Assembly: GCA_025459425.1 (NCBI GenBank)
Contig: JALOQF010000021.1
Coordinates: 1 to 37,439 of the forward strand
DNA length: 37,439 bases
Direction of reading: 5' to 3'
From: Myxococcaceae bacterium
Lineage (GTDB): Bacteria; Myxococcota; Myxococcia; Myxococcales; Myxococcaceae
Below the pieces are notes generated by a model. That model was given only the letters and a program-made list of their open reading frames with translations, was not told the origin of the DNA and searched no databases. A program made the translations under genes and the position numbers. How positions within the stretch are numbered: the first letter of the stretch is position 1; the number at the start of each line of letters is the position of its first letter. Shown here one piece after another: positions 15,771-24,306 of this stretch.

Positions 15771-16832
15771 ATGGGTCGACTCGTGACGTGGGGACTGTGG
15801 GTGTCGGCGCTGGTGGGGTGCGGGCAGCCGTCCGTGACGCTGGAGCCCGACGCCGGTGGCCAGGCTGGTGGCGCAGTCGGTGGCGGTCTGGCGGGTGCTG
15901 CGGGCGGTGGCCAGGCCGGTGGCGGTGCCGTGTCGTGCACGCCGGGGCCGCTCGGCGAAGAGGAGCTGCTGCGGCTTCTGTTCGTCGTCGACCAGGGCAC
16001 GCTCATGTGCGTCGCCGACGGGCCGGGCGTGTCAGACCGACCGACGGTGTGCGAGTCGTTGTTGCCTCAGGCCGGCAGCACCCAGCCGGCGCGCACGCGG
16101 GCGCTGCTCGCGTTGCTCACCGAGGCGCAGGCCCGGCCCAACGTCGAGGTCGCCCTCCTGTCGTTCGGCCGGAGCACCTCGCGCGCCGTGTTTCATCGGC
16201 CCGACTCGTTCTTCCTGCGTCAACCCGTCTCGACGCTCCAGGCGGAGCTCGACGGACAGTCGAACCTGCAGGCGGCGCTCGGAGCGGCGCGCGCGGCCAT
16301 CGGAGAGAACGCGCTCCAGCTGTCGGCCGCCGACCGGGCGCGGACCCGGTACGTGGTGGTGCTGGTGAGCGCGGGCGTGCCCACGCCGCGGTGCTCGAGC
16401 GTCGACCTGGACACCCAGCTGCCCACCGCGCCAGGTGGCCGCTGGCCCGACACCGAGGGCTTCGAGGCGTGGTGCAACACCCCGACGAGCGACCTTCAAT
16501 TCGAGGAGCGCGGCCGCTTCGTTCCCGGCGGCGACTTGAACCAACCGTGGCAGCTCGACGACGCAGTGGACGACCTGGTGTCGCTGCCTGCAGCGCTGGG
16601 GGTGCGCGACGTGCGCCTCGACACGTGGCACCTGCTGGACGAGGCCCGGGTGCAGCGCTGCGGTGCGGCGTGCGACGAGCTCTTCGGGCTGCGCGGCGCG
16701 GCGCCGCGTTCGGTGGGCAACACGCTGATGCGACGGCTCGCCCAGCGCGGCCGCGGCGTCTTCGCCGACACGGGCCTGTCGACCGCGTCGTTCGCCGACC
16801 TGCCGCTGTTCGAGCGCACCTGCCCGCCGTGA
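15771..16832 (+). CDS. vWA-like lipoprotein with degenerate metal site
   Basis: The protein has 353 residues. It has a lipoprotein signal (residues 1-17, SALVGC) and a Gly/Ala-rich linker (about residues 28-53). The following domain starts LLFVVDQGTLMCVADGPG. In related myxobacterial vWA proteins this stretch normally reads like DxSxSM; here Asp74 is kept but the Ser-x-Ser pair is replaced, so metal-ion binding is doubtful. A later VVVLVSAGVPTPRC segment matches the second vWA strand. It is probably a surface-anchored binding or scaffold protein. It follows the caspase-like gene by 37 bp and could be the last gene of that operon or be independently translated. Confidence 0.75.
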   Translation: MGRLVTWGLWVSALVGCGQPSVTLEPDAGGQAGGAVGGGLAGAAGGGQAGGGAVSCTPGPLGEEELLRLLFVVDQGTLMCVADGPGVSDRPTVCESLLPQAGSTQPARTRALLALLTEAQARPNVEVALLSFGRSTSRAVFHRPDSFFLRQPVSTLQAELDGQSNLQAALGAARAAIGENALQLSAADRARTRYVVVLVSAGVPTPRCSSVDLDTQLPTAPGGRWPDTEGFEAWCNTPTSDLQFEERGRFVPGGDLNQPWQLDDAVDDLVSLPAALGVRDVRLDTWHLLDEARVQRCGAACDELFGLRGAAPRSVGNTLMRRLAQRGRGVFADTGLSTASFADLPLFERTCPP

Positions 16833-16876
16833 TGGAACGTCGCGCGGCGGCAGGGCTGCGCTAGTCTTCGGCGCTC

Positions 16877-17644
16877 GTGAAAGCCGTCTGTCCCAGCTGT
16901 GAGCGCCTCATCGACGTCAGCGCCGTGAAGGTGGTGGGCGACACCGCCTTCATCGGGTGCCCGAAGTGTGGCGTCGAGTCGGCGCTGCCCGTGACGACGA
17001 GCCCGCTGCCGTCACTCGTCGACACACCGAAGGCGGCGCCGCCCATGCCGCTGTCGTCACGCAAGACGCCGGGCCCGCGCGCGCTGGTGCTGGCGTCGTC
17101 GGCCGAGGCGAGCAACGTGGTGATGCTACGGGCTCCGACGACGGCGGCCGTCGAGAGCGCCCGCGCGATGGCGCAGGACGACGCGGCGCTGCTGGTGCCC
17201 GAGGGCTTCTGCCCCAAGTGTCTGTCGAAGCGGTCGGGCGTGGCGGTCGCGTGCGGCACCTGCGGCCTGTCGTTCACGAACGTCGACCTCTCGTCGTTGG
17301 CGCCGCCGTCGTGGCTCGCCTCGATGTGGAAGGAGTTGCTGCTGACGTGGGACGACGAGGCCCGACATGCGGCGCTGCGTCGGCTGGCGATGGAGCGCGA
17401 GGAGTTGCCGGCGCTCGGCCGGCTCTACCGGTTGCGGCTGGCGCACATGCCTGACGACCCATGGGCCCAGCGCGGCCGTGACGAGGTCTTCACCGCGGCC
17501 TCGTCGGTGATGCTCGCCCGTCCGTCCGAGGTGGCTCCAGGCGGAGGCAAGCTGGTGACGAAGGCCATCGTCGTCATCGCGTCGCTGCTGGCCATCTTCG
17601 CCGCCGGCTCGTTCATGCTGAAAGCGCTCGCGCAGTTGAAGTGA
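16877..17644 (+). CDS. Double zinc-ribbon membrane protein
   Basis: The protein has 255 residues from GTG 16877. Two treble-clef or zinc-ribbon modules are visible: Cys5, Cys8, Cys28, Cys31 (CPSC and CPKC) and Cys112, Cys115, Cys126, Cys129 (CPKC and CGTC). A hydrophobic helix lies near the C terminus (about residues 229-250), so the zinc domains are probably cytoplasmic and the protein tail-anchored. The first module resembles the MJ0042-type zinc finger found at the N termini of myxobacterial proteins. No enzymatic domain is seen. It lies 44 bp after the vWA-like gene on the same strand. Function unknown. Confidence 0.75.
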   Translation: MKAVCPSCERLIDVSAVKVVGDTAFIGCPKCGVESALPVTTSPLPSLVDTPKAAPPMPLSSRKTPGPRALVLASSAEASNVVMLRAPTTAAVESARAMAQDDAALLVPEGFCPKCLSKRSGVAVACGTCGLSFTNVDLSSLAPPSWLASMWKELLLTWDDEARHAALRRLAMEREELPALGRLYRLRLAHMPDDPWAQRGRDEVFTAASSVMLARPSEVAPGGGKLVTKAIVVIASLLAIFAAGSFMLKALAQLK

Positions 17645-17724
17645 CGGGCCTGCTGCTCAAGCCGCTCCAAGGTGCAGCGCGTTGCTCCAGTCGTGAGGCC
17701 CAGCAGGACGAGGGACCGCTGCCG

Positions 17725-18444
17725 TCACCGCGCGGGCGCGGCTTCGCGGTAGGCATCGCCCGTCCAACGAAGGAGCCGCCGCACGGTTCGTGGTTCCTCG
17801 TCGCCCCGCCGCTCGACGGTCGTGACCTCGAGGTCGTGCGGCCCCGGTCCTCGCCCCGGCAGCACCTCGAGCGTGCTCGTGTCGCTCGACTCGGACCCTT
17901 CACGAATCGGCAACTCCTCGTGCATCACCACGAGTTCAAGAAGGGGTTCGAGCCGGTCGGCCTTCGGCAGAAGCAGCACGAGCGTCGTCGTGGTCGTGGT
18001 GAAGCCAGAGCCACCAGACGTCGTCTCCACCCGAACGCCAAACGCCCGCTGGTGCCGTACGACGTCGTAGCGCGCCGTGTCGATGCTCAGACCGCTGAGC
18101 CACCCCACGCTCGTGACGGTCAGCCGCTCGGAGCGCGCGAGCGTCGTCCGCTCGTCGCTGCTCATCAGCTCGACCTCGAGCGTGACCGCCTCGCGACCCT
18201 GTTCGGCGGCCGCGACGATGAGCGGGCGCTTCGCCACGGGCCACCGCCTGCGCTCGACCATCCAACAGCCGTCGGGGGCGTGCCCGGCCTCGGGACACTG
18301 CAGCGCGGGGTCGAGCCACGGGCGCTCCGGCTCGGCGAGCGCGCCGCCATCGACCGCCATGGCCCACGGCGCCAGCAAGACGAGCAACGCGAGGCGCCGG
18401 GCTGTCGCATCGGACGTCACGAGGTCCACACTGTACCCGCGCAC
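17725..18444 (-). CDS. Secreted hypothetical protein
   Basis: The protein has 239 residues from ATG 18444; a GTG at 18420 would give a cleaner signal peptide (VTSDATARRLALLVLLAPWAMA) and is a realistic alternative. The mature region is beta-rich, with a Thr run (about residue 148) and no cysteine motif apart from two residues near the start. I do not recognise the family. It converges with the zinc-ribbon gene and is divergent from the next membrane protein. Likely periplasmic or secreted. Confidence 0.6.
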   Translation of the reverse strand: MRGYSVDLVTSDATARRLALLVLLAPWAMAVDGGALAEPERPWLDPALQCPEAGHAPDGCWMVERRRWPVAKRPLIVAAAEQGREAVTLEVELMSSDERTTLARSERLTVTSVGWLSGLSIDTARYDVVRHQRAFGVRVETTSGGSGFTTTTTTLVLLLPKADRLEPLLELVVMHEELPIREGSESSDTSTLEVLPGRGPGPHDLEVTTVERRGDEEPRTVRRLLRWTGDAYREAAPAR

Positions 18445-18579
18445 CGATGGACGAGGGGAATCACTGCCAGACGCACCCGGTCCACTTCATCGGGCCCGGA
18501 GGCCACCGTTTCCGACATTGAGTCAGCGCACCGGCTCGTGACCGACTGGTGATGGCCACGCTGCGCGCGCGCCGGTACG

Positions 18580-19131
18580 GTGTTCGACGTGCGGCGAATC
18601 GTCGGCTGGAGCGCAGCGACCTGGGGCGTGCTGGGCGTGTCGGCCCTGCTCGGGTCGGCCATCGCGCGGCTGTGGCCGCTGGTGCGTGAGGCCGTCGACG
18701 GGTGGCGCTCCGACGTGGGCTTCTGGGTGGCCGTGGCGGTGAGCCTCGCCTTCTTCGGTTACGCCGAGGGCTACCGCGCTTTCCAGCGCCAGCTCGCGCC
18801 GCGGGTGGTGGCGCGGGCGTTGACGCTGCTCGAGCGGTGCACGGTGCCGCGGGTGCTCTTCGCGCCCTTCTTCTGCATGGGCTACTTCGCGGCCACGCGG
18901 CGGCGTCTCATCACCTCGTGGGCGGTGTCGCTCGGCATCGTCGGCCTCGTCTTCGCGATGAAGTGGGTGCCGCAGCCGTGGCGCGGCGTCGTCGACCTCG
19001 GGGTCGTCTTCGCGCTCGGCTGGGGCGTGCTCGCGGTGCTGGGCCACTTCGTGGCGGCGCTCCGTGGGCAGGGGCCGCGCGTCTCGACCGACCTCGCCGA
19101 GCCCCCAAGCCCGTTCCCTTCGGCTGGCTGA
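18580..19131 (+). CDS. Multi-pass membrane hypothetical protein
   Basis: The protein has 183 residues from GTG 18580; a GTG at 18589 is also possible. About five hydrophobic segments are visible, including TWGVLGVSALLGSAIARLW, FWVAVAVSLAFFGYAEG, SWAVSLGIVGLVFAMKWV and VVDLGVVFALGWGVLAVLG. The central QRQLAPRVVARALTLLERC helix is probably cytoplasmic. I cannot assign a family or a function. The 140-bp region before the next gene shows no clear signal. Confidence 0.68.
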   Translation: MFDVRRIVGWSAATWGVLGVSALLGSAIARLWPLVREAVDGWRSDVGFWVAVAVSLAFFGYAEGYRAFQRQLAPRVVARALTLLERCTVPRVLFAPFFCMGYFAATRRRLITSWAVSLGIVGLVFAMKWVPQPWRGVVDLGVVFALGWGVLAVLGHFVAALRGQGPRVSTDLAEPPSPFPSAG

Positions 19132-19271
19132 AGGCAGTACGGTGGTGATGCGCGGTTCGCCGCGCACCCCATGACCTCGTGACGAGTCGTCCAGAACGCT
19201 GAAGCACTGCCGGCCGTCCTGCGTGCTGACGGCGGGCCGTTCGTTCTCTCCTCGTTTCGAAGGGTTACCTC

Positions 19272-19688
19272 ATGTCTCCGATGACGCTGTTTGCGATCGC
19301 CCAGGTCGCGCCGTTGCCGTTCTGGGTCGCGTTGCTGTTCCCCACCTGGCGGCCGGCCCGGTGGTTCGCCTTCACACCGGTGTTCACGCTGCTGGGCGCC
19401 ACCGCTTATGGCTGGGCCCTCTGGCAGGCACCGTCTGGCGGCTCGACGTTCGCCGACCTCGTGCAGTTCTTCTCGAGCGACTGGGGCGCGCTGACGGTGT
19501 GGCTCCATGCGGTGGTGGTCGACTTCCTCGCGGGCGTGTGGATTGCGCAGGACGCCCGCAGGCTCGGCATCAGCCGGTGGGCCAGCGGGCCCGTGTTGGC
19601 GCTCACGCTGTTCTTCGCGCCGCTCGGCCTCGCGGGGTGGTTCCTCGTGCGCACGGCGTGGAAGGGAGCGTGGCGACTCGACGGGTGA
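19272..19688 (+). CDS. ABA4-like (DUF4281) membrane protein
   Basis: The protein has 138 residues and four hydrophobic segments. The pattern PLPFWVALLFPTWRPARWF near the start, then WLHAVVVDFLAGVWIAQDARRLGIS and a final LFFAPLGLAGWFLVR, matches the ABA4/DUF4281 family. Plant ABA4 is needed for neoxanthin synthesis; bacterial members have no settled role that I know of, so a carotenoid link is only a possibility. No carotenoid gene is adjacent. A GAAGG ribosome-site-like stretch precedes the ATG. Confidence 0.72.
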   Translation: MSPMTLFAIAQVAPLPFWVALLFPTWRPARWFAFTPVFTLLGATAYGWALWQAPSGGSTFADLVQFFSSDWGALTVWLHAVVVDFLAGVWIAQDARRLGISRWASGPVLALTLFFAPLGLAGWFLVRTAWKGAWRLDG

Positions 19689-19758
19689 CGACGAAACCCG
19701 AGGGCTCACGACGAGAAAAGTTGCACACCCCGTGGCGCACCTGGGTCAAACCCCGGCC

Positions 19759-22635
19759 ATGCGCCACCTCCTGCTCGTCGTGTGTCCACTCGTCGTCCTC
19801 GCGGCCTGCGGCCCGACGGATCCTCCGCAGACGTGCACCGACGGTTGCCTCGCCAATGGGCGCTCGTGCATCCGCAGCGCTGATCAGGTCGACACGTTGT
19901 GCGGTCTGCCCGGCGGCGCGTGTGTCGACTGCATCTCGCAGGGGCTCATCTGCTCGAAGGGCATCGGCTGCACGTCGCGGCCGGGCGCAGGCGGCGGGTC
20001 CGCGGGTGGAACCATGGCCGGTGGAGGCACGGCCGGCGGCGCCTCGGGAGGCATGACGGCGGGTGGCTCGGCGGGCGGCATGGTCGCGGGCGGCTCGGCG
20101 GGCGGCATGGTCGCGGGCGGCTCGGCGGGTGGAATGGTCGCGGGCGGCTCGGCGGGTGGAATGGTCGCGGGCGGCTCGGCGGGTGGCATGGTCGCGGGCG
20201 GCTCGGCTGGTGGCATGGTCGCGGGCGGCGCGGCCTGCGTGAACCAGTGCTCGGGCTCGGTGAGCATCTGCGACGCGGCTGGCGTGCGGACGTGCGGCGT
20301 CGACGCGGCGACCGGCTGCTCGGTCTTCGGTGCCCCGCAGGCGTGCGGCAACGGGCAGACGTGCTCCGGCGGCGTGTGCGTCAACTCGTGCACCAACCAG
20401 TGCACGGCGAACGCCACCCAGTGCGCCTCGTCGGGAGCGCCGGTGCGGTGCCAGGCGCTGCCCAACGGCTGCACCGACTGGGTGCTGCAGACGGCGTGTC
20501 CCGCGGGGCAGGCGTGCAGCGGCGGCGCGTGCGTGCCGACGGCGACGTGCACCAACCAGTGCACGGTGGGCCAGACCCGCTGCACCGCGGGCGGGCAGCA
20601 GCAGACGTGCGTGACGTTGGCGTCGGGCTGCACGGACTGGTCGTTGCCGCTCGCGTGCGTGGCCGGCCAGGCGTGCCAGGCGCCCGCGACGACGTGTGGC
20701 GTGCCGCGCTGTACGGCCGGTCAGCGGCGCTGCACCTCGCAGGGCGCCCCGGCCGTCGAGGCCTGTGACGCGCAGGGCACGTGGTACGTCATCTCGCAGT
20801 GCCCGCAAGCCTGCTCGATGGGCGCGTGCACCGCGTCGGCCGCATGCAACGCAGGCACCGTGCGCTGCAACGGCACCAACATCGAAATCTGCAACGCCTC
20901 GGGCACCGCGTGGCTCTACAACCAGACGTGCGCCGTCTCGTGCCAGAGCGGCGTCTGCACCGGGCCCTGCACGGCGAACGAGAAGCGCTGCAACGGCCGG
21001 GTGCCCGAGACGTGCAACTCGGCTGGCTCGGCGTGGGTGGCCGGCATGACGTGCGCGAACGAGTGCTACCGCGGCGAGTGTACGCAGAACGACCTCGTCA
21101 TCGACGGCACCACCCAGACGCTCGAGGGCGACCTCAAGTACTCGAACTCGGTCGTCATCCGGAACCAGGGGCAGCTGCGCGTCGGCCCATCGGGCATCTT
21201 GCGGCTGCGCGCGCGCACCATCACGGTCGAGAGCAACACCACCATCAACGCGAACGACCTGGGGAACGACAGCCGGGGCCAGGGCTCGAGCACGTGCTCG
21301 TACTGCAGCCTGACGGGCTCGCGGCCAGCCGGGTCGAGCTACGGCAGCCTCGGTGGAGCCAACTCCGCCTTCGTGTCGTTGTTCTGCTGCAGCGGCTGCT
21401 CCAACGGGTGCACGACGAGCGGCAACACGGGCACCACCTACGACCGCGACGATGACCTCTCCATCAGCCAGGGCAGCCGGTGGGGCAGCGGCAGCACCAC
21501 CAACCGCGGCGGTGGCCTGGTGCAGCTCATCGCCGACACCATCACCATCGACGGCCAGGTGACGTCGAACGCCACCAGCGCCGGAGCCTCGGGTGGCGGC
21601 GTGCTCATCGCGGCCAACCAGCTGTCGGGCATGGGCGTCATCCAGACCTCGGGCGCGGCGACCTCGCCCTCCGGAGGCAACGGCCGGGTGAAGCTGCTGC
21701 GCGGCACCAGCAACAGCTTCTTCTCGGGCTCCATCACCGGCAACTCGCGCGCCTCGCCGATGCCACCGCTCGACCTCGTCTCGGGCAGCCACCCGGACCA
21801 GGCGCGCTGGTACAACGATGGCCTGGGTGACTGGTTCCTCGCGTGGAGCCGCCCCTTCCCCAGCCTCGTCGGCTACTACTGGCGGCTCTCGACGTCCGAG
21901 AACACCCTGCCGTCGGCGATGGCCGGCAACGGTACGCTCATCATGGCCGAGTCGCTGCAGATTCCCGAAGCGCAGCTGGTGCAGGGCACCAACTACGTGC
22001 ACCTCGTCTCGGTGGACTCGGCGTTCAACGTGGGCACGGTGAAGGCGACCGCCACCGTGCGCGTCAACACACAGCCGCCTACCATCGCGTCGACGAGCCA
22101 CCCGAACGAGCGCACCTGGGGCGGCAGCAACGCGCTCTTCTTCTCGTGGACGAACCCGCAGGCCGACGCGAACTTCACGGGCTACTACTTCACGCTCGAC
22201 CGCTTCGCCGACACGGTGCCGGCGGCGACGCCCACCAACTTCACCTCGAACAAGCAGGTGCTGCTGGCGAACACGCCCGACGGCATCTGGGTGTTCCACG
22301 TCGTCAACCGCGACACGCGCAACGCCACCACCAAGCAGGCCGCGCACTACGTCGTGTACGTCGGCGCGAACCCGGGCTCCGGCAACGTGTCGGGCAGCGT
22401 CTTCGACGGCAGCATGGGCAACATGCCGCTGTCAGGGGTGCGCCTCACCATCAACCGCGGGCTCTTCACCCAGACGACGGCGTCGAACGGCACGTACACC
22501 TTCGGCAACACGTTGCCAGCCGGCACGTGGGAAGTGACGGCCTCACGCATGGGCTACCTGCCCCAGACGCAGATGGTGACGGTGACGGCGTCGGGCTCGG
22601 TGAACCAGAACTTCACCCTGCTGCGCGCACCCTGA
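19759..22635 (+). CDS. Large Cys-rich, repeat-containing lipoprotein
   Basis: The protein has 958 residues. The start at 19759 gives a lipoprotein signal (MRHLLLVVCPLVVLAACG). Order of regions: a Cys-rich knot (about 20-80), a Gly/Ala/Ser/Met linker with six 9-residue repeats (101-154), several Cys-rich modules of the type CTNQCTxxxTxC then GCTDW then CxxGQxCxxGxC (about 155-445), a beta-rich stretch (about 445-660), Fn3-like segments with SHPDQARWYNDG and SHPNERTWGGSN openings, and a C-terminal carboxypeptidase-regulatory-like domain (about 874-958, SGVRLTINRG). It is probably a surface-displayed adhesin or matrix protein. There is no enzyme motif. It converges with a hydrolase-like gene; a small CGGCCT/AGGCCG hairpin lies at 22681-22698. 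Confidence 0.82.
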   Translation: MRHLLLVVCPLVVLAACGPTDPPQTCTDGCLANGRSCIRSADQVDTLCGLPGGACVDCISQGLICSKGIGCTSRPGAGGGSAGGTMAGGGTAGGASGGMTAGGSAGGMVAGGSAGGMVAGGSAGGMVAGGSAGGMVAGGSAGGMVAGGSAGGMVAGGAACVNQCSGSVSICDAAGVRTCGVDAATGCSVFGAPQACGNGQTCSGGVCVNSCTNQCTANATQCASSGAPVRCQALPNGCTDWVLQTACPAGQACSGGACVPTATCTNQCTVGQTRCTAGGQQQTCVTLASGCTDWSLPLACVAGQACQAPATTCGVPRCTAGQRRCTSQGAPAVEACDAQGTWYVISQCPQACSMGACTASAACNAGTVRCNGTNIEICNASGTAWLYNQTCAVSCQSGVCTGPCTANEKRCNGRVPETCNSAGSAWVAGMTCANECYRGECTQNDLVIDGTTQTLEGDLKYSNSVVIRNQGQLRVGPSGILRLRARTITVESNTTINANDLGNDSRGQGSSTCSYCSLTGSRPAGSSYGSLGGANSAFVSLFCCSGCSNGCTTSGNTGTTYDRDDDLSISQGSRWGSGSTTNRGGGLVQLIADTITIDGQVTSNATSAGASGGGVLIAANQLSGMGVIQTSGAATSPSGGNGRVKLLRGTSNSFFSGSITGNSRASPMPPLDLVSGSHPDQARWYNDGLGDWFLAWSRPFPSLVGYYWRLSTSENTLPSAMAGNGTLIMAESLQIPEAQLVQGTNYVHLVSVDSAFNVGTVKATATVRVNTQPPTIASTSHPNERTWGGSNALFFSWTNPQADANFTGYYFTLDRFADTVPAATPTNFTSNKQVLLANTPDGIWVFHVVNRDTRNATTKQAAHYVVYVGANPGSGNVSGSVFDGSMGNMPLSGVRLTINRGLFTQTTASNGTYTFGNTLPAGTWEVTASRMGYLPQTQMVTVTASGSVNQNFTLLRAP
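20059..20220 (+). repeat. Six 27-bp in-frame tandem repeats (AGGSAGGMV)
   Basis: Six contiguous 27-bp copies encode AGGSAGGMV. Copies 3 and 4 are identical; the others differ only at synonymous third positions (GGC/GGT/GGA, GCG/GCT). Because 27 is divisible by three, copy-number change by slippage or recombination would change linker length without shifting frame. It lies in the linker between the N-terminal Cys-rich knot and the Cys-rich modules of the large lipoprotein. Confidence 0.95.
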
Positions 22636-22685
22636 AGCGCCGGGCACCTCTGGGCGACGCTCGCCGACCGTGGAGCTCTTCGGCC

Positions 22686-23954
22686 TCAAGGAAGGCCGGC
22701 ACCGGCCCGCAGCAGGTCCCAGGTGGACTCGGCGGTCAGCGCGTCACAGTGCTCACCCGAGGGAGTCACGAGCCACTTCGTCGGGCCCCGCAGGCTCGCC
22801 GCGATGGCGGCGCCGCTCGCCAGCACGTTGAGCCCGTCATCCGACGTCGGCAGGCCTCCGGCGTTCATGACGAAGTCGATGGGGTGCTCGTGGTCGAGGT
22901 CGAACGGCCGCGCTGGCGAGTCGAAGTCGCTGATGCCGAAGGCCGGCTGAGGCCGCCGCCGCGTGCAGTCGTTGGCGCCTCCGACGGCGTTGGCGTGCAG
23001 GTGGTCGATGGTGGCGCGCACCGCCGTCATCACCACCCCTCCGCTCCACTCGAAGGGGCTGCACGTACCGCCCTGGGCACCGCAGTCGGCGTTCGTCTGA
23101 CACCCAGTGGCGGGCGCGCGCGTGCATCGCCCGACGAAGGGCGCTCCGCCGCGGCAGCCGGCTTCGATTTTCGACATCACCGGCCCGCCCATGAGGAGCT
23201 GGTAGCGCAGAATCGGGTCGAGCCCGTGCCAGTGGCGCGGGTAGTACGTGGCGATGGAGCCGCCGCTGCAGCCGAACGTCGACAGCGGCCCCTCGGCGAG
23301 CTCGAGGGCCACCCACTTCATCACCGCCGCCGTGCGTTGACTGACGCCGAAGAGGCTGTGCTCGAGGCGTGACGCCGCGTGGGGGCGCGAGAACCAGCCA
23401 GGGCCGGCCTGCACCCAGCGCGGCTGCAGCGCGACGCCGCCCGCCTGCTCGACGCGGCCGGGAATGAAGTCGTCGACCCAGTCGGTGCCGCTGCCGCCGC
23501 GGTGGAAGAAGACGATGCGCGCGCGGGAGCCCGCCTTCGTGAAGCGCAGCGTGCCGCCGAAGCCGTGGCCCTGGCCGTCTTCGTCCACCACGAAGTCGAG
23601 CTCGAGCTGCGCCACGCCCCGGGCCGTCGTCTCGCGCGTACACCTCCGCCAGTCGGGGCAGCGCGTCGCACAGCGGTGGAAGGTCGTCGCGTCGGCCGTG
23701 CCCTCGACCTGCGCGACGAAGGGCTGCGCGAGCGGCTCGCAGATGACGAGCGCGGGGAGCCTCGCGAGCGCCGGCGCCACCACCGCCGGCAACCACCCGC
23801 CATCACGCGCGCCGCCGTCCGGGTCGGCTCCGGCGTCACCCGCGTCCACCACCCTGTCATCGGGGCGCCCGGCGTCGACGTCCATCGACGACCGCGGGCC
23901 ACACGCACAGACACCCACCACCACGAGGCCGAGCCAACGAACCATGCAGGGCAT
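22686..23954 (-). CDS. Lipoprotein with serine-hydrolase-like fold
   Basis: The protein has 422 residues from ATG 23954; ATG 23945 (MVRWLGL) is an equal alternative. It has a lipoprotein-like signal ending VCAC (Cys18) and a short DAG-rich linker. The main domain has IVFFHRGGSGTDWVDDF, recalling an oxyanion region, and a nucleophile elbow FGCSGGS (Ser230, G-x-S-x-G). A late GEHCDALT could supply the His. Several cysteine pairs (CATRCPDWRRC, CTRAPATGCQTNADC) suggest disulphides. It resembles the pectinacetylesterase/vtpJ-like group of alpha/beta hydrolases, but this is a shape match only. Substrate unknown. Confidence 0.7.
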   Translation of the reverse strand: MPCMVRWLGLVVVGVCACGPRSSMDVDAGRPDDRVVDAGDAGADPDGGARDGGWLPAVVAPALARLPALVICEPLAQPFVAQVEGTADATTFHRCATRCPDWRRCTRETTARGVAQLELDFVVDEDGQGHGFGGTLRFTKAGSRARIVFFHRGGSGTDWVDDFIPGRVEQAGGVALQPRWVQAGPGWFSRPHAASRLEHSLFGVSQRTAAVMKWVALELAEGPLSTFGCSGGSIATYYPRHWHGLDPILRYQLLMGGPVMSKIEAGCRGGAPFVGRCTRAPATGCQTNADCGAQGGTCSPFEWSGGVVMTAVRATIDHLHANAVGGANDCTRRRPQPAFGISDFDSPARPFDLDHEHPIDFVMNAGGLPTSDDGLNVLASGAAIAASLRGPTKWLVTPSGEHCDALTAESTWDLLRAGAGLP

Positions 23955-24039
23955 TCAACCCCAGGCTCGCGCGGGAGTTGCGGCCACGGGCGCCGAAGTC
24001 CTCGCCAGCAGGAGCGGCATCGCATCGGGCGCGTCGGTC

Positions 24040-24207
24040 ATGACACCTGAGGTCGAGGCCGGCGTGCGCGGTGGCCCGCTGGTAGGGCCCGTCGAGCTGT
24101 CCCTGCGCCTGGGGTGGGACCGCAAGGGCCCCTGGGCGCTCGCCATTCCACCCGTCTACGCCGTCGTCGGGGTCGGCTTCCGCTGGCCGCTCGCCCGTGC
24201 GCCGTGA
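24040..24207 (+). pseudogene. Possible outer-membrane protein C-terminal remnant
   Basis: A 55-codon open segment reads MTPEVEAGVRGGPLVG, then PVELSLRLGWDRKGPWALAI, then YAVVGVGFRWPLARAP. Alternating hydrophobic/polar strands with aromatic ends look like the last strands of a beta-barrel or a similar exported domain. There is no signal peptide or ribosome site, and the upstream in-frame extension runs into the antisense of the neighbouring gene, so it is either a decayed gene end or a chance open frame. Confidence 0.3.
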
Positions 24208-24269
24208 GGGCACCGGGGCTGCTCGAACCACGGGGGGCGGCGAGCGAGAGCACGCCCAGGGTGCCGACA

Positions 24270-24297
24270 TTGACACCAAAAGCACGGTCGTGCTTTT
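24270..24297 (+). promoter_or_regulatory. TetR promoter with perfect operator-like palindrome
   Basis: TTGACA at 24270-24275 is a consensus -35 hexamer. It is followed by a perfect inverted repeat at 24278-24297: arms AAAAGCACG and CGTGCTTTT with a 2-bp centre. The palindrome fills the -35/-10 spacer and touches a weak -10-like TTTTAC at 24294-24299. It ends only 9 bp before the regulator's ATG at 24307, and no clear Shine-Dalgarno is present, so the message may have a very short leader or none. The layout is what an autorepressed TetR gene would show. Confidence 0.78.
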
Positions 24298-24306
24298 ACC
24301 TCGACC

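Larger units (their letters stand above)
23955..24306. other. 352-bp divergent spacer with regulator promoter and possible gene remnant
   Basis: This non-genic stretch separates the hydrolase-like lipoprotein (minus) from the TetR gene (plus). It holds two things I can support: an open segment resembling the end of an outer-membrane protein (24040-24207) and the TetR promoter/operator (24270-24297). No complete gene is convincing in it. Confidence 0.6.

Noticed and set aside
19699..19758. Possible sigma-54 promoter before the Cys-rich lipoprotein
   Set aside because: A TGGC-like box is present but the TTGC half at correct spacing is absent.
20059..20220. Repeat array considered as a CRISPR
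   Set aside because: Contiguous 27-bp units with no spacers, in frame in a protein; no cas genes.
19603..22347. Very long open frame on the minus strand (about 914 codons) opposite the Cys-rich lipoprotein
   Set aside because: It is Arg/Ala/His-rich without domains, and the plus strand has a signal peptide, Cys modules and repeats. High GC makes long antisense frames common.
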